From assembly GCF_002022415.1 (NCBI RefSeq), contig NZ_MUBG01000001.1:124001-188000 (forward strand): 64,000 bases of DNA. The letters run 5' to 3'. Of this stretch, positions 38,101 through 49,400 are shown piece after piece; position 1 is the stretch's first letter, and every line of letters starts with the position of its first letter. Under the pieces are notes generated by a model. The model had not been told where the DNA came from. It was given only the letters and a program-made list of their open reading frames with translations, and ran no database searches. The position numbers and the translations under genes are program-made. This DNA comes from Bartonella sp. WD12.1. Lineage in GTDB: Bacteria > Pseudomonadota > Alphaproteobacteria > Rhizobiales > Rhizobiaceae.

Positions 38101-41100
38101 TAAATCATCGAATGTCATTACGATAGGTAAGGAAGTAGGGGGCAATGAGATTTCGATTGCTAACAGTAGTGGAGGTAAGCGGAAAATTACCAATTTGGAA
38201 GAGGGGGATCTCTCAGACAAGTCAACAGAAGCGGTAACAGGTGCACAGCTTCATAAAGTGGATAAGAGTGTTCAGGAGTTGAGCGGCACTGTTAAGAAGG
38301 CTGAAAGTGATGTTTCAAGCTTGGCAGACAATCTTAATAAGTCTTTGGGTGGTGGTTCAAATGTACTGAGTGGTAAACAGCCGGAGTATAAAATTCAGAC
38401 AAAGCCGTATAATGGTGTTGAAGCAGCTTTTAGTGGTGTTGATAAAGTTCTGACGGAGCTTGATGGGAAGATTCAGGGTATCACGGGTGTGGTCAGTAAT
38501 GCTCTTGTCGCGCAAGAAGAAGATACGAATGTCATTACGATAGGAGCTAAAGCTGAAGGTAACAAGATCTCCATTTTTAATAAAAGTAAAAAAACTCGGA
38601 CACTTACCGGTTTGAAGGATGGAGATCTTTCAGAAAAGTCAACAGATGCAGTTAACGGTGCGCAGCTTTATAAGCTGGGCAGTGATATATCTCGGTATTT
38701 AGGTGGTGGCGCAGATGTACTGAAAGGTGAACAGCCGAAGTATGAAATTCAGAAAAAGCCGTATAATGATGTTGGCTCTGCCTTTGAGGGTGTTGATGCT
38801 TCATTGTCAAGTCTTTCTAAGCAAGTTGAGGCTGTGGAAGGCCGTTTCATTGTGCATCAAGATGAAGGGACGCATAAGATCACGATTGGAGCCAAAACAG
38901 AAGGTGACGAGATTTCCATTTCCGGTAGCAAAGGCCCACGCAAGCTTACCGGTTTGAAAGAGGGGAAAGTTGATGTAGGCTCAACGGATGCGGTGACAGG
39001 TGCACAGCTTCATGGTGTTAAGCAAAGTGTTGAGGGGTTCAGTAGCACTGTTGAAAGTATGCAGGAGAATGTGACGAAGTTTAATACGAATCTTAATAAG
39101 TATTTAGGTGGTAATGCAGATGTATTAAATGATACGCCACCCACTTATAAAATTCAGGATCAAGAGCGTGTAGGTGTTGCAGCCGCGTTTGAGGGTGTTG
39201 ATAGTAAGCTGACAGAACTTTCTAGCAAAGTTGGCAATGCGGAAAAGAATAACCTTGTAACGCAGGAAGTGTCGAAGGTAATCACCATTGGAGGCAAAGT
39301 AGAAGGTGATGAGATCTCCATTGCTAGTAGTGCAGGACTGCGCAAACTTACCAATTTGGAAGATGGAAAACTTTCAGACGAATCAACAGATGCAGTGACA
39401 GGTAAGCAGCTTCATAAAGTGGATAAGAGTGTTAAGGAGTTGAGCAGCACTGTTAAGAAGGCTGAGGGGGATGTTTCGACTTTGGTTGAAAGTCTTAATA
39501 AGTCTTTAGGTGGTGGCGCGGATGTACTGAAGGGTAAAGAGCCGAAGTATGAAATTCAGAAAAAGCCGTATACTGGTGTTGAAGCAGCTTTTAATGGTGT
39601 TGATGGTAAACTAACAGAGCTTTCTGAACAGGTTGAAGGTGTCACGCATGCGATAAGTAATAGCCTTGTTCAGAAAGATGAGTTGAATGTCATCACGATA
39701 GGTAAGAAAGTAGGGGGTGATGAGATCTCGATTGCTAACAGTAGTGGAGGTAAGCGGAAAATTACCGGTTTGAAGGATGGAGCTCTTTCAGACGAATCAA
39801 CAGATGCAGTGACAGGTAAGCAGCTTCATGATGTTAAGCAGAATGCTGAGAAGTTGAGCAGTACTGTTGAGAAGGCTGAAAGTGATGTTTCAAGTTTGGC
39901 TGACAATCTTAATAAATCTTTGGGTGGTGGTTCAAATATACTGAGTGGTCAAAAGCCGAAGTATGAAATTCAGAAAAATTCGTATACTGGTGTTGAAGAT
40001 GCTTTTAGTGGTGTTGATAAAGTTCTGACGGAGCTTGATGGGAAGATTCAGGGTATCACGGGTGTGGTCAGTAATGCTCTTGTCGCGCAAGAAGAAGGTA
40101 CGAATGTCATTACGATAGGAGCTAAAGCTGAAGGTGACAAGATCTCCATTTTTAATAAAAGTAAAAAAACTCGGACACTTACCGGTTTGAAGAATGGAGA
40201 TCTTTCAGGCGAGTCAACAGATGCAGTAAATGGTGCGCAGCTTTATAAGGTGGATGAGAATGTTAAGGAGTTGAATATCACTATTGAGAGTGTGCAGGAG
40301 AATGTGACGAAGTTTAATACGAATGTTAATGAGTATTTAGGTGGTAATGCAGATGTATTGAATAGTACGCCACCCACTTATAAAATTCAAGGTGAAGATC
40401 GTATAGGTGTTGCAGCCGCATTTGAGGGTGTTGATATTTCATTGACGGATCTTTATGAGAAGTTTGATGGATTGCAAAACAGTGTTGGAGATGACAGTCT
40501 TGTTGCACAAAATGAGGTGTCTAAGCTGATTACGATAGGTGCAAACGTAGAAGGCAATAAGATCAGTATCACTAACCGTGAAGGAAAAGCTCGTAAACTT
40601 ACTGGTTTGGCAAAGGGGAAACTTAATGAAAGCTCGACAGATGCCGTAACAGGTGCGCAGCTTCATGAGGTTAAAGAGAAGATTGAACCGCTCAATGTTA
40701 CTGTTGAAAGTGCGCAGGCAGATGTAAAGAAGCTTAATGCGAATATTAATAAGTATTTAGGTGGTGGCGCGGATGTACTGAAGGGTCAACAGCCGACGTA
40801 TGAAATTCAGGGTACTCCGTATCATAGTGTTGGAATTGCCTTTGAGGGTGTTGATGGTAAGCTGACAGATCTTTATGAGAAGCTTGATAAGGTTGAAAGT
40901 GTTGGGGATGACAGTCTTGTAGCACAGCATTCAGAGACGAAGGTCATTACCATTGGAGGTAAAGTACAAGGCAGTAAGATCAGTATTACTAACAGTAAGG
41001 GAGAAGCTCGTACACTTACAGGTTTGAAGGATGGGGAAGTTACTGCAAGCTCAACAGATGCAGTAACAGGTGCGCAGCTTTTTGAGATTAAAGAAAAGAT

Positions 41101-42493
41101 TGAGCCACTTAGTGTTACTGTTGAGAAGGCTAAGGGGGATATTTCGACTTTAGATACGAATATTAATAAGTATTTAGGTGGTGGCGCGGATGTACTGAAG
41201 GGTAAACAGCCGACGTATAAAATTCAGGATACTGCGTATCATAGTGTTGGAACTGCCTTTGTAGGTGTTAATAATACACTGACTGATCTTTCTAACCAGC
41301 TGGAAGATATAGAAAATAATCTTGGAGCAGGAGGTAATAGTCTTGTAGCACAGGATCCATTGTCGCATATTATCACCATTGGTGCTCAAGCAAGAGGTGA
41401 CGAAATTTCCATTACTAATAACAATGGAAAATCTCGGATACTTTCTGGTGTGAAAGACGGAAAGATTACTGCAAACTCGACAGAAGCAATAACAGGTAAT
41501 CAACTTTATGTACTGAATAAACAGCTTGCAGCTTATTTTGGTGGAGGAGCTGGGTATGAAGATGGAAAGTGGACAGATCCAACGTTTACAATTACGGATT
41601 TTGGTGCACAAAGCAAGAATGAAAAACAAGCATATCATAATGTAGCTGAAGCTTTTGGTGCTGTTAATAGCAGTATGTCTGGTCTCAATGACCGTATTGA
41701 GAAAGTTGAACAGCAGACAAGCTCTCAAATGAGTTCTGATCGTTTGATCTGGAATAATGATAAAAATGCTTACGATGCTAACCATAATGGTCAGGCTGGT
41801 AAGATAACCGATGTAGCGGATGGTGCAATTAAACAAGGTTCCAGTGATGCGGTTACAGGTAATCAACTTTGGGAGACGAATGAGAAGATTGACAACCTTG
41901 AAAACAAGGTTGATGGTATAATTAGCGATATTAGCACCATTACTGATGGTGTTGTTACCTATGACAAAGATGAACAGGGCAACAAAATCAATAGTATCAC
42001 GTTAGTAGGAGGTAAAGAGGATGAGCCTGTGCTCATTGACAATGTTGCAGATGGTAAAATTGGAAAAGGTTCAAAACAAGCAGTCAATGGTGGGCAGCTG
42101 CATGATTACGTTAAAGAAAAAGCACAATTTGTTCTCGCAAATGCCAACAAATATACAGATGAAAAAATAGAAAATATAGTTGGTGATGCTGTTGCGCAAG
42201 CCAACGCCTATACTGATATGAAGTTTAATGCTTTAAGTTATAAGGTTGACAGCATCGAAAAAGAAGCAAGACAAGCAGCAGCAATCGGTTTGGCTGTAGC
42301 TAACTTACGTTACGATGATACACCTGGTAAATTCAGTGTTACATTTGGTAATGGTACATGGCGCGGTCACTCAGCACCTGCCTTTGGTGCTGGTTATACA
42401 TCTGAAGATGGGGATATCCGCTCCAACCTCTCCGTTACCACGTCTGGAGGTCACTGGGGCGTAGGAGCAGGAATAAGCTTTACACTGAATTAA
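35141..42493 (+). CDS. Trimeric autotransporter adhesin TAA3 (vestigial head, long stalk)
   Basis: 2450 residues. It has the shared leader MKKVHITPKDKSFNAQRP and a signal peptide to about residue 47. The N-terminal region has four Cys (SCGVDQ, SSCGADAS, GLLCRPGQ, SLCIGEL), then only one recognisable YadA-head repeat (GIALGYKARAIRGPRAVGYD), the neck DNEAVNVAQLKAL, and a GIN-like domain (TWQLSINGQKPIKV, NLVSEGDNLTITQIDSSN). The stalk has about 14 GG-neck modules (YLGGEAAYE to YFGGGAGYE), each with a ITIGxxxxGxxISI strand and a TDAVxGxQL neck. The YadA anchor ends GAGISFTLN. An ~880-bp stalk block is duplicated internally (36953-37834 and 38531-39412). The 5' half is nearly identical to TAA4. 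Expected function: surface fibre for host attachment and autoaggregation. Confidence 0.93.
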   Translation: MKKVHITPKDKSFNAQRPLCEVSLVRVISLGVVMATLLSSVSPVFASHLSSTGSTVQSVSAGEVSAKGDKAGSGRVGVANGNRSCGVDQVVSRSSSRLGKKVSVKEQYKKLSKNQLSDGSGDYSFESSCGADASVNVLTSASARSLIDVDAAASDWLLEENNTINWSVNTRSGNTTGARVAGTQMRGVIDGLLCRPGQEQSLCIGELTETEGNETGIALGYKARAIRGPRAVGYDPITNGTSEKMNSTWMSTLGELGIGDGERGQSRQITGVAAGVDDNEAVNVAQLKALRQWVQDEGVTWQLSINGQKPIKVDSENGVNLVSEGDNLTITQIDSSNKVAFNLAENLKVSSVTVKGDGPKLDVSGIDAGNKSITNVAKGTIAQASTEAINGSQLYETNTTIAKYLGGEAAYEDGDKWTKPTYKIQDTPYNDVGSAFKGVDNKLSELFKQVQGMESAGLVQKDELNVITIGKDAEGDEISVANSSRDKRKITGLKDGALSDESTDAVTGKQLHKVDKSVKELSSTVEKFESSVSSLAGNLNESLGGGSNVLKGKQPEYNIQGKDRTGIEAAFEGVDEKLTELDGKIQGVTGEVSNALVAQEKGTNVITIGAKAEGNKISIFNKSKKTRTLTGLKDGDLSEKSTDAVNGAQLYKLGSDISRYLGGGADVLKGEQPKYEIQKKPYNDVGSAFEGVDASLSSLSKQVEAVEGRFIVHQDEGTHKITIGAKTEGDEISISGSKGPRKLTGLKEGKVDVGSTDAVTGAQLHGVKQSVEGFSSTVESMQENVTKFNTNLNKYLGGNADVLNDTPPTYKIQDQERVGVAAAFEGVDSKLTELSSKVGNAEKNNLVTQEVSKVITIGGKVEGDEISIASSAGLRKLTNLEDGKLSDESTDAVTGKQLHGVKQNVEGLSSTVKKAEKDVSTLVESLNKSLGGGADVLKGKQPEYEIQEKPYTGVEAAFNGVDGKLTELSKQVEGVTHAISNSLVVQDKSSNVITIGKEVGGNEISIANSSGGKRKITNLEEGDLSDKSTEAVTGAQLHKVDKSVQELSGTVKKAESDVSSLADNLNKSLGGGSNVLSGKQPEYKIQTKPYNGVEAAFSGVDKVLTELDGKIQGITGVVSNALVAQEEDTNVITIGAKAEGNKISIFNKSKKTRTLTGLKDGDLSEKSTDAVNGAQLYKLGSDISRYLGGGADVLKGEQPKYEIQKKPYNDVGSAFEGVDASLSSLSKQVEAVEGRFIVHQDEGTHKITIGAKTEGDEISISGSKGPRKLTGLKEGKVDVGSTDAVTGAQLHGVKQSVEGFSSTVESMQENVTKFNTNLNKYLGGNADVLNDTPPTYKIQDQERVGVAAAFEGVDSKLTELSSKVGNAEKNNLVTQEVSKVITIGGKVEGDEISIASSAGLRKLTNLEDGKLSDESTDAVTGKQLHKVDKSVKELSSTVKKAEGDVSTLVESLNKSLGGGADVLKGKEPKYEIQKKPYTGVEAAFNGVDGKLTELSEQVEGVTHAISNSLVQKDELNVITIGKKVGGDEISIANSSGGKRKITGLKDGALSDESTDAVTGKQLHDVKQNAEKLSSTVEKAESDVSSLADNLNKSLGGGSNILSGQKPKYEIQKNSYTGVEDAFSGVDKVLTELDGKIQGITGVVSNALVAQEEGTNVITIGAKAEGDKISIFNKSKKTRTLTGLKNGDLSGESTDAVNGAQLYKVDENVKELNITIESVQENVTKFNTNVNEYLGGNADVLNSTPPTYKIQGEDRIGVAAAFEGVDISLTDLYEKFDGLQNSVGDDSLVAQNEVSKLITIGANVEGNKISITNREGKARKLTGLAKGKLNESSTDAVTGAQLHEVKEKIEPLNVTVESAQADVKKLNANINKYLGGGADVLKGQQPTYEIQGTPYHSVGIAFEGVDGKLTDLYEKLDKVESVGDDSLVAQHSETKVITIGGKVQGSKISITNSKGEARTLTGLKDGEVTASSTDAVTGAQLFEIKEKIEPLSVTVEKAKGDISTLDTNINKYLGGGADVLKGKQPTYKIQDTAYHSVGTAFVGVNNTLTDLSNQLEDIENNLGAGGNSLVAQDPLSHIITIGAQARGDEISITNNNGKSRILSGVKDGKITANSTEAITGNQLYVLNKQLAAYFGGGAGYEDGKWTDPTFTITDFGAQSKNEKQAYHNVAEAFGAVNSSMSGLNDRIEKVEQQTSSQMSSDRLIWNNDKNAYDANHNGQAGKITDVADGAIKQGSSDAVTGNQLWETNEKIDNLENKVDGIISDISTITDGVVTYDKDEQGNKINSITLVGGKEDEPVLIDNVADGKIGKGSKQAVNGGQLHDYVKEKAQFVLANANKYTDEKIENIVGDAVAQANAYTDMKFNALSYKVDSIEKEARQAAAIGLAVANLRYDDTPGKFSVTFGNGTWRGHSAPAFGAGYTSEDGDIRSNLSVTTSGGHWGVGAGISFTLN
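36953..39412 (+). repeat. Internal stalk duplication in TAA3 (two ~880-bp copies, 1578-bp offset)
   Basis: Bases 36953-37834 and 38531-39412 read as the same sequence by eye (from the ITIGAKAEGNKISIFNKS strand to the TDAVTGKQLH neck). They are separated by a related but distinct ~700-bp segment. The offset of 1578 bp is 526 codons, so the frame is kept. It is a direct repeat able to recombine and remove or add about 526 residues of stalk. Confidence 0.85.
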
Positions 42494-42757
42494 TAACACC
42501 ACATTAAGAATTAGTATACCATATACCAAAGATATGATTTGGATAAAATCAGCTTAAATAAATAAAGACATTTTTAAGGAAAGAAAAACTTATCCACAGT
42601 TTTCTTTTGATATATTATTGCGAAAAACCGCACAAAACCACTCCGGTTTATCCCAGAGATTCACTTGGAAATAAAACACATTTCAATCTTTACGAAGAAC
42701 TCACTTTTAACAAATAGAGCTAAACTTCCTTAATTTTCTATTTACTCGTCCGTGTGT
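42494..42757 (+). repeat. Adhesin 3' spacer, copy 2
   Basis: 264 bp after TAA3, identical by eye to copy 1 (offset 8260), including TTATCCACA at 42590-42598. Confidence 0.78.
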
Positions 42758-43400
42758 ACCCTTTAACATAAAGCCAAGTTGCTTTCCGTAAACACGTTAA
42801 AAGCAAACACTACACTCAGACTAATTACTTTAATTAAGGAGATATAAAACGAACACACCCCATTAGTTATGCTTAGCTTTTAAATGATGTTTTCGAAAAA
42901 TAAAATACTCTCTTAAACACCCCTCATCAGATTAAAGAGAAAAAGATTTTTCACTAACGCCTATTAATAACTTACTCACGGAACTTTATTCTCTCAAAGA
43001 CCTAACACTACCACTGCTCTTTGTTTGAATAAAATTCTCACACCTCTTTTAAGCTAACAATAACTAAATAACCTTTGATGCTCAAATGCATTACTTAACA
43101 TTTTTATTTCAGAGGATTTGCTATGAAAACCACACACCCCTAAAACCCAAATCCTTTATAAGGATAGGACCTTAAAGATCTCCTCTCCTTACTGATTATT
43201 GTTAACACGAAGTTTATTTGAAAGCTGAAAACTGCACTTTTTTGTTTTTTAGCATCCAAAATTGGCTCCGCTTTATGATTTGTTTTTATGTTTATTTTTG
43301 AAACACAAAACTTACCATTAAATCAGATAGCGCTCAATTATGACTTTTAAATGGCTCAAATGCATTTTTTTGATGTTTTTTATTTTTTGAAAGATTTGTT
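42758..43400 (+). repeat. Adhesin 5' cassette, copy 3 (before TAA4)
   Basis: 643 bp, apparently identical to copy 2. It includes the mini-ORF at 43123-43143 and the GAAAGATTTGTT leader end. Confidence 0.88.
43123..43143 (+). CDS. Six-codon leader mini-ORF (MKTTHP), cassette copy 3
   Basis: Same codons, ribosome site and 278-bp distance to the adhesin start as copy 2. Confidence 0.4.
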   Translation: MKTTHP

Positions 43401-46400
43401 ATGAAAAAAGTACATATCACTCCAAAAGACAAAAGCTTCAATGCTCAAAGGCCTCTTTGTGAGGTATCTTTGGTTAGAGTTATTTCATTAGGGGTGGTAA
43501 TGGCTACACTTTTGTCGAGTGTTTCTCCAGTTTTTGCTTCTCATCTTTCTTCAACGGGGTCGACAGTTCAAAGTGTAAGTGCAGGTGAGGTTTCTGCAAA
43601 GGGTGATAAGGCTGGTTCTGGGCGTGTTGGGGTGGCTAATGGTAATCGTTCTTGTGGGGTGGATCAGGTTGTTAGTCGTAGTTCATCAAGGTTAGGTAAG
43701 AAAGTATCTGTAAAAGAGCAGTATAAGAAATTGAGCAAAAATCAGTTATCTGATGGTTCTGGTGATTATTCTTTTGAGAGTAGTTGTGGGGCTGATGCAT
43801 CAGTAAATGTATTAACGAGTGCAAGTGCACGTTCTTTAATTGATGTAGATGCAGCGGCGAGTGATTGGTTGTTAGAAGAAAATAATACCATCAACTGGTC
43901 TGTTAATACGAGGTCTGGCAATACAACGGGTGCACGTGTTGCTGGCACACAGATGAGGGGGGTGATTGACGGTCTTCTTTGTCGTCCGGGCCAAGAGCAA
44001 AGTCTATGCATAGGTGAGCTGACTGAGACGGAGGGTAACGAAACGGGTATTGCTCTCGGATACAAAGCTAGAGCGATTCGTGGTCCTCGTGCTGTTGGTT
44101 ATGACCCTATAACTAATGGCACTTCAGAAAAAATGAATTCTACATGGATGAGTACTCTTGGCGAACTGGGTATTGCTGATGGAAAAAAAGGTCAATCACG
44201 ACAAATTACAGGAGTTGCTGCTGGTACTGAAGAAACCGATGCAGTGAATGTTGCACAGCTGAAAGCGTTAAGACAATGGGTACAAGATGAAGGTGTCACT
44301 TGGCAGCTCTCTGTGAATGGTGAAGATGCTATAAAAGTTGGTAATGGAAACGGTGTCAATTTAGTTTCTGAAGGTGATAATCTTACGATTACTCAAATAG
44401 ATAGCAGTAACAAAGTCGCATTTAATTTGGCTGAGAATCTTAAAGTATCGAGTGTTACAGTGAAAGGTGATGGTCCAAAGTTGGATGTTAGTGGAATCGA
44501 TGCTGGAAATAAAAGTATTACAAATGTGGCAAAGGGAACAATTGCTCAAGCTTCTACAGAAGCGATTAATGGCTCACAGCTTTATGAGACGAATACCACG
44601 ATTGCGAAGTATTTGGGTGGAGAAGCTGCATATGAGGATGGTGATAAATGGACAAAGCCGACGTATAAAATTCAGGATACTCCGTATAATGATGTAGGCT
44701 CTGCCTTTAAGGGTGTTGATAATAAGTTATCAGAGCTTTTTAAGCAAGTTCAGGGTATGGAAAGTGCAGGCCTTGTTCAGAAAGATGAGTTGAATGTCAT
44801 CACGATTGGTAAGGACGCAGAGGGTGATGAGATCTCGGTTGCTAACAGTAGTAGAGATAAGAGGAAAATTACCGGTTTGAAGGATGGAGCTCTTTCAGAC
44901 GAGTCAACAGATGCAGTGACAGGTAAGCAGCTTCATAAAGTGGATAAGAGTGTTAAGGAGTTGAGCAGCACTGTTGAGAAATTTGAGAGTAGTGTTTCAA
45001 GCTTGGCAGGCAATCTTAATGAGTCTTTAGGTGGTGGTTCAAATGTACTGAAAGGTAAACAGCCGGAGTATAATATTCAGGGTAAAGACCGTACAGGTAT
45101 TGAAGCAGCTTTTGAGGGTGTTGATGAAAAGCTGACGGAACTTGATGGGAAGATTCAGGGTGTTACGGGTGAGGTCAGTAATGCTCTTGTCGCGCAAGAA
45201 AAAGGTACGAATGTCATTACGATTGGTAAGGAAGTTGAAGGTGATAAGATCTCCATTGTTAATAAAAGTAAAGAAACTCGGACACTTACCGGTTTGAAGA
45301 ATGGAGATCTTTCAGAAAAGTCAACAGATGCAGTGACAGGTAAGCAGCTGTATGAGTTGGGTAGTAGTGTATCTCGGTATTTAGGTGGTGGTGCAGATGT
45401 ACTGAAAGGCGAAAAGCCGAAGTATGAAATTCAGGATACTCCGTATAATGATGTTGGCTCTGCCTTTGAGGATGTTGATGCTTCATTGTCAAGTCTTTCT
45501 AAGCAAGTTGAGGCTGTGGAAGGTCGTTTCATTGTGCATCAAGATAAAGGGACGCATAAGATCACGATTGGAGGTAAAACAGAAGGTAACGAGATTTCCA
45601 TTTCCGGTAGTGAAGGATTACGCAAACTTACTGACGTGAAGGATGGAGAGCTTTCAAAAGATTCTGCAGAAGTAGTAACAGGTGCGCAGCTTCATGATGT
45701 TAAACAGAATGCTGAGAAGTTGAGCAGCACTGTTGAGAGTGCGCAACAAAATATCGCAAAGTTTAATGCTAATATTACAAAGTCTTTAGGGGGAGGAGCA
45801 GATGTACTGAAGGATATAGCTCCGAAGTATGAAATTCAGGGTCAAGGCCGTACAGGTGTTGCAGGTGCGTTTGTTGGTGTTAATGATACATTGACGGTTC
45901 TTTTTGGCAAGGTTAACGATATGGAAAAGAACAATCTTGTCAAGCAAGAAGAGTCGGGTCTGATCACTATTGGTAAGGATGTGGAGGGTGATGAGATTTC
46001 CATTGCCAACAATACGGGGAGAGCTCGCAAACTTACCAATTTGCAAGATGGAAAACTTTCAGATGAGTCAACGGATGCAGTGACAGGTAAGCAGCTTCAT
46101 ACGGTGGATGAGAGTGTTAAGGAATTGGATAGAAATGTTGAAAGTGTGCAGGCGGATGTAACGAAGCTTGATACGAATATTAATGCGTCTTTAGCAGGAA
46201 AGGCAAATGTATTACAAGGTAAGCTACCAACTTATACAATTCAGGGTCAAAGTCTTACAGGTATTGCAGGTGCCTTTGAGGGTGTTGATGAAAAGCTGAC
46301 GGCTCTTTTGGCTGATGTTAAGGATGCTGCGAGTGCGATAAGTGATAGTCTTGTAGTGCAAGAAGATTCAAAAATCACGATTGGTGCTAAAGTAGGTGGT

Positions 46401-49400
46401 GATGAAATCTCCATTGCCGGTAGTGAAGGGTTACGCAAACTTACCAATTTGGAAGAGGGGGATCTCTCAGACAAGTCAACAGAAGCGGTAACAGGTGCAC
46501 AGCTTCATAAAGTGGATAAGAGTGTTCAGGGGTTGAGTAGTACTGTTGAGAGTGTACAGAAAAATATCACAGAGTTTAATGCTAATATTACAAAGTCTTT
46601 AGGGGGAGGAGCAGATGTACTGAAGGGTAAACAGCCGGAGTATAAAATTCAGAGTCAAGAGCGTACAGGTATTGCAGGTGCCTTTGAGGGTGTTGATAAA
46701 AAGCTGACAGAACTTTCTAAGAAGGTTGAAGTTGCGGAAGATGGCACGTTGACATATAACGATTTAGTAGCGCAAGAGAAAGATACGAATGTCATCACGA
46801 TTGGTAAGGAAGTGGAGGGTGATGAGATTTCAGTTTTTGGCAGTAAAGCAGCAGCTCGAATACTCTCTGGTGTGAAGGATGGAGCTCTTTCAGAAGTTTC
46901 AACAGAAGCAGTAAATGGTGCGCAGCTTTATAAGCTGGGCAGTGATATATCTCGGTATTTAGGTGGTGATGCAGATGTACTGAAAGGTAAAGAGCCGACG
47001 TATAAAATTCAAGATACTCCGTATAACGATATTGGCACTGCCTTTAAGGGTGTTGATACTTCATTGTCGCAGCTTTCTGATAGGATTGGTAATGTAACGG
47101 GCATAATAAGTAATAGTCTTGTGGTGCAAGATGAGTCGCATAAGATCACGATTGGTGGTAAAACAGAAGGTGGCGAGATCTCCATTTCCGGTAGTGAAGG
47201 ATTACGCAAACTTACTGACGTGAAGGATGGAGAGCTTTCAAAAGATTCTGCAGAAGCAGTAACAGGTGCGCAGCTTCATGATGTTAAACAGAATGCTGAG
47301 AAGTTGAGCAGCACTGTTGAGAGTGCGCAACAAAATATCGCAAAGTTTAATGCTAATATTACAAAGTCTTTAGGGGGAGGAGCAGATGTACTGAAGGATA
47401 TAGCTCCGAAGTATGAAATTCAGGGTCAAGGCCGTACAGGTATTGCAGATGCGTTTGTTGGTGTTAATGATACATTGACGGTTCTTTCTGGCAAGGTTAA
47501 CGATATGGAAAAGAACAATCTTGTCAAGCAAGAAGAGTCGGGTCTGATCACTATTGGTAAGGATGTGGAGGGTGATGAGATTTCCATTGCCAACAATACG
47601 GGAGGAGCTCGCAAACTTACCAATTTGCAAGATGGAAAACTTTCAGATGAGTCAACGGATGCAGTGACAGGTAAGCAGCTTCATACGGTGGATGAGAGTG
47701 TTAAGGAATTGGATAGAAATGTTGAAAGTGTGCAGGCGGATGTAACGAAGCTTGATACGAATATTAATGCGTCTTTAGCAGGAAAGGCAAATGTATTACA
47801 AGGTAAGCTACCAACTTATACAATTCAGGGTCAAAGTCTTACAGGTATTGCAGGTGCCTTTGAGGGTGTTGATGAAAAGCTGACGGCTCTTTTGGCTGAT
47901 GTTAAGGATGCTGCGAGTGCGATAAGTGATAGTCTTGTAGTGCAAGAAGATTCAAAAATCACGATTGGTGCTAAAGTAGGTGGTGATGAAATCTCCATTG
48001 CCGGTAGTGAAGGGTTACGCAAACTTACCAATTTGGAAGAGGGGGATCTCTCAGACAAGTCAACAGAAGCGGTAACAGGTGCACAGCTTCATAAAGTGGA
48101 TAAGAGTGTTCAGGAGTTGAGTAGTACTGTTGAGAGTGTACAGAAAAATATCACAGAGTTTAATGCTAATATTACAAAGTCTTTAGGGGGAGGAGCAGAC
48201 GTACTGAGTGGTAAACAGCCGGAGTATAAAATTCAGACAAAGCCGTATAATGGTGTTGAAGCCGCGTTTGAAGGTGTTGATAAAAAGCTGACGGCTCTTT
48301 TGGGTAAGGTTGAAGTTGCGGAAGATGGCGCGTTGACATATAACGATTTTGTAACGCAAGAGAAAGATACGAATGTCATTACTATAGGTCAAAGGGTTGA
48401 AGGTAATGAGATTTCCGTTTTGAATAATGAAGGAAAAGTTCGTGTACTTACCGGTTTGAAGGATGGGGATCTTTCAGACAAGTCAACAGATGCGGTAACA
48501 GGTAAGCAGCTTTATACGACCATTCAGAATGTTGAGAAGTTGAGTGGCACCGTTCAGGGTGTACAGGGGGATATTGCCAGGTTTGATAAGAATCTGAATG
48601 AGTATTTAGGAGGAGGAGCCGATGTACTGAAAGGTACAGCACCTACTTATACCATTCAACAATATGGGTATAGTGATATTGGAAGCGCCTTTGAAGGTGT
48701 GAGTAAATCGCTTAAAAAACTTTCAGCGAAGGCTGAAAGCGCACAAAAGAGTGTACAAACGAGACTAAAGAATGAGAAGCTTGTCGAAAAAGATGAATTG
48801 CATGCCATCACTATTGGTAAAGATGTAGATGGTGAAGAGATTTCCATTGTCAACAAAGAAAAGGGGTCTCGTGTTCTTTCTGGTGTTACAGAGGCAGAGC
48901 TTTCAGCAGAGTCAGAAGATGCGGTAACAGGTAAGCAGCTTTATAAGCTTGGTCAGTATGTTGAGAAGTTGAATAGCAGTGCTGAGAGTGTTCAGACAGA
49001 TATCGCAACCTTTAATAAGAATCTGAATGCTTATTTAGGTGGTGATGCAGACGTACTGAAGGGTCAACAGCCAACGTATAAAATTCAGGATACTTCGTAT
49101 AATGATGTTGCTTCTGCCTTTGAAGGTGTTGGTGAGAAGTTAGCAGACCTTTCTGTAAAGGTTGGTGAGGCGACGAGTAGCTTGGAATCTAGAATGGAGA
49201 GTGAGAAGCTTGTAAAACAAGATCTTGTGTCAAAGCAAATCACGATTGGTGCCGAAACTGGTGGTGATGAGATCAAAATTACTAACATAAAAGAAGATTC
49301 TCGTATTCTTTCTGGTGTTGCAGAGGGTCAAGTTGCAAAAGGCTCGAAAGATGCGGTTTCAGGTAGGCAGCTTTATAAGTTTGGTCAGTATATTGAGAAG

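Noticed and set aside
41174..41866. 230-residue minus-strand frame opposite TAA3, and similar ones opposite TAA2 and TAA4
   Set aside because: Open antisense frames caused by the codon use of the repeated stalk; composition rich in Ile, Cys and Thr with no domain.
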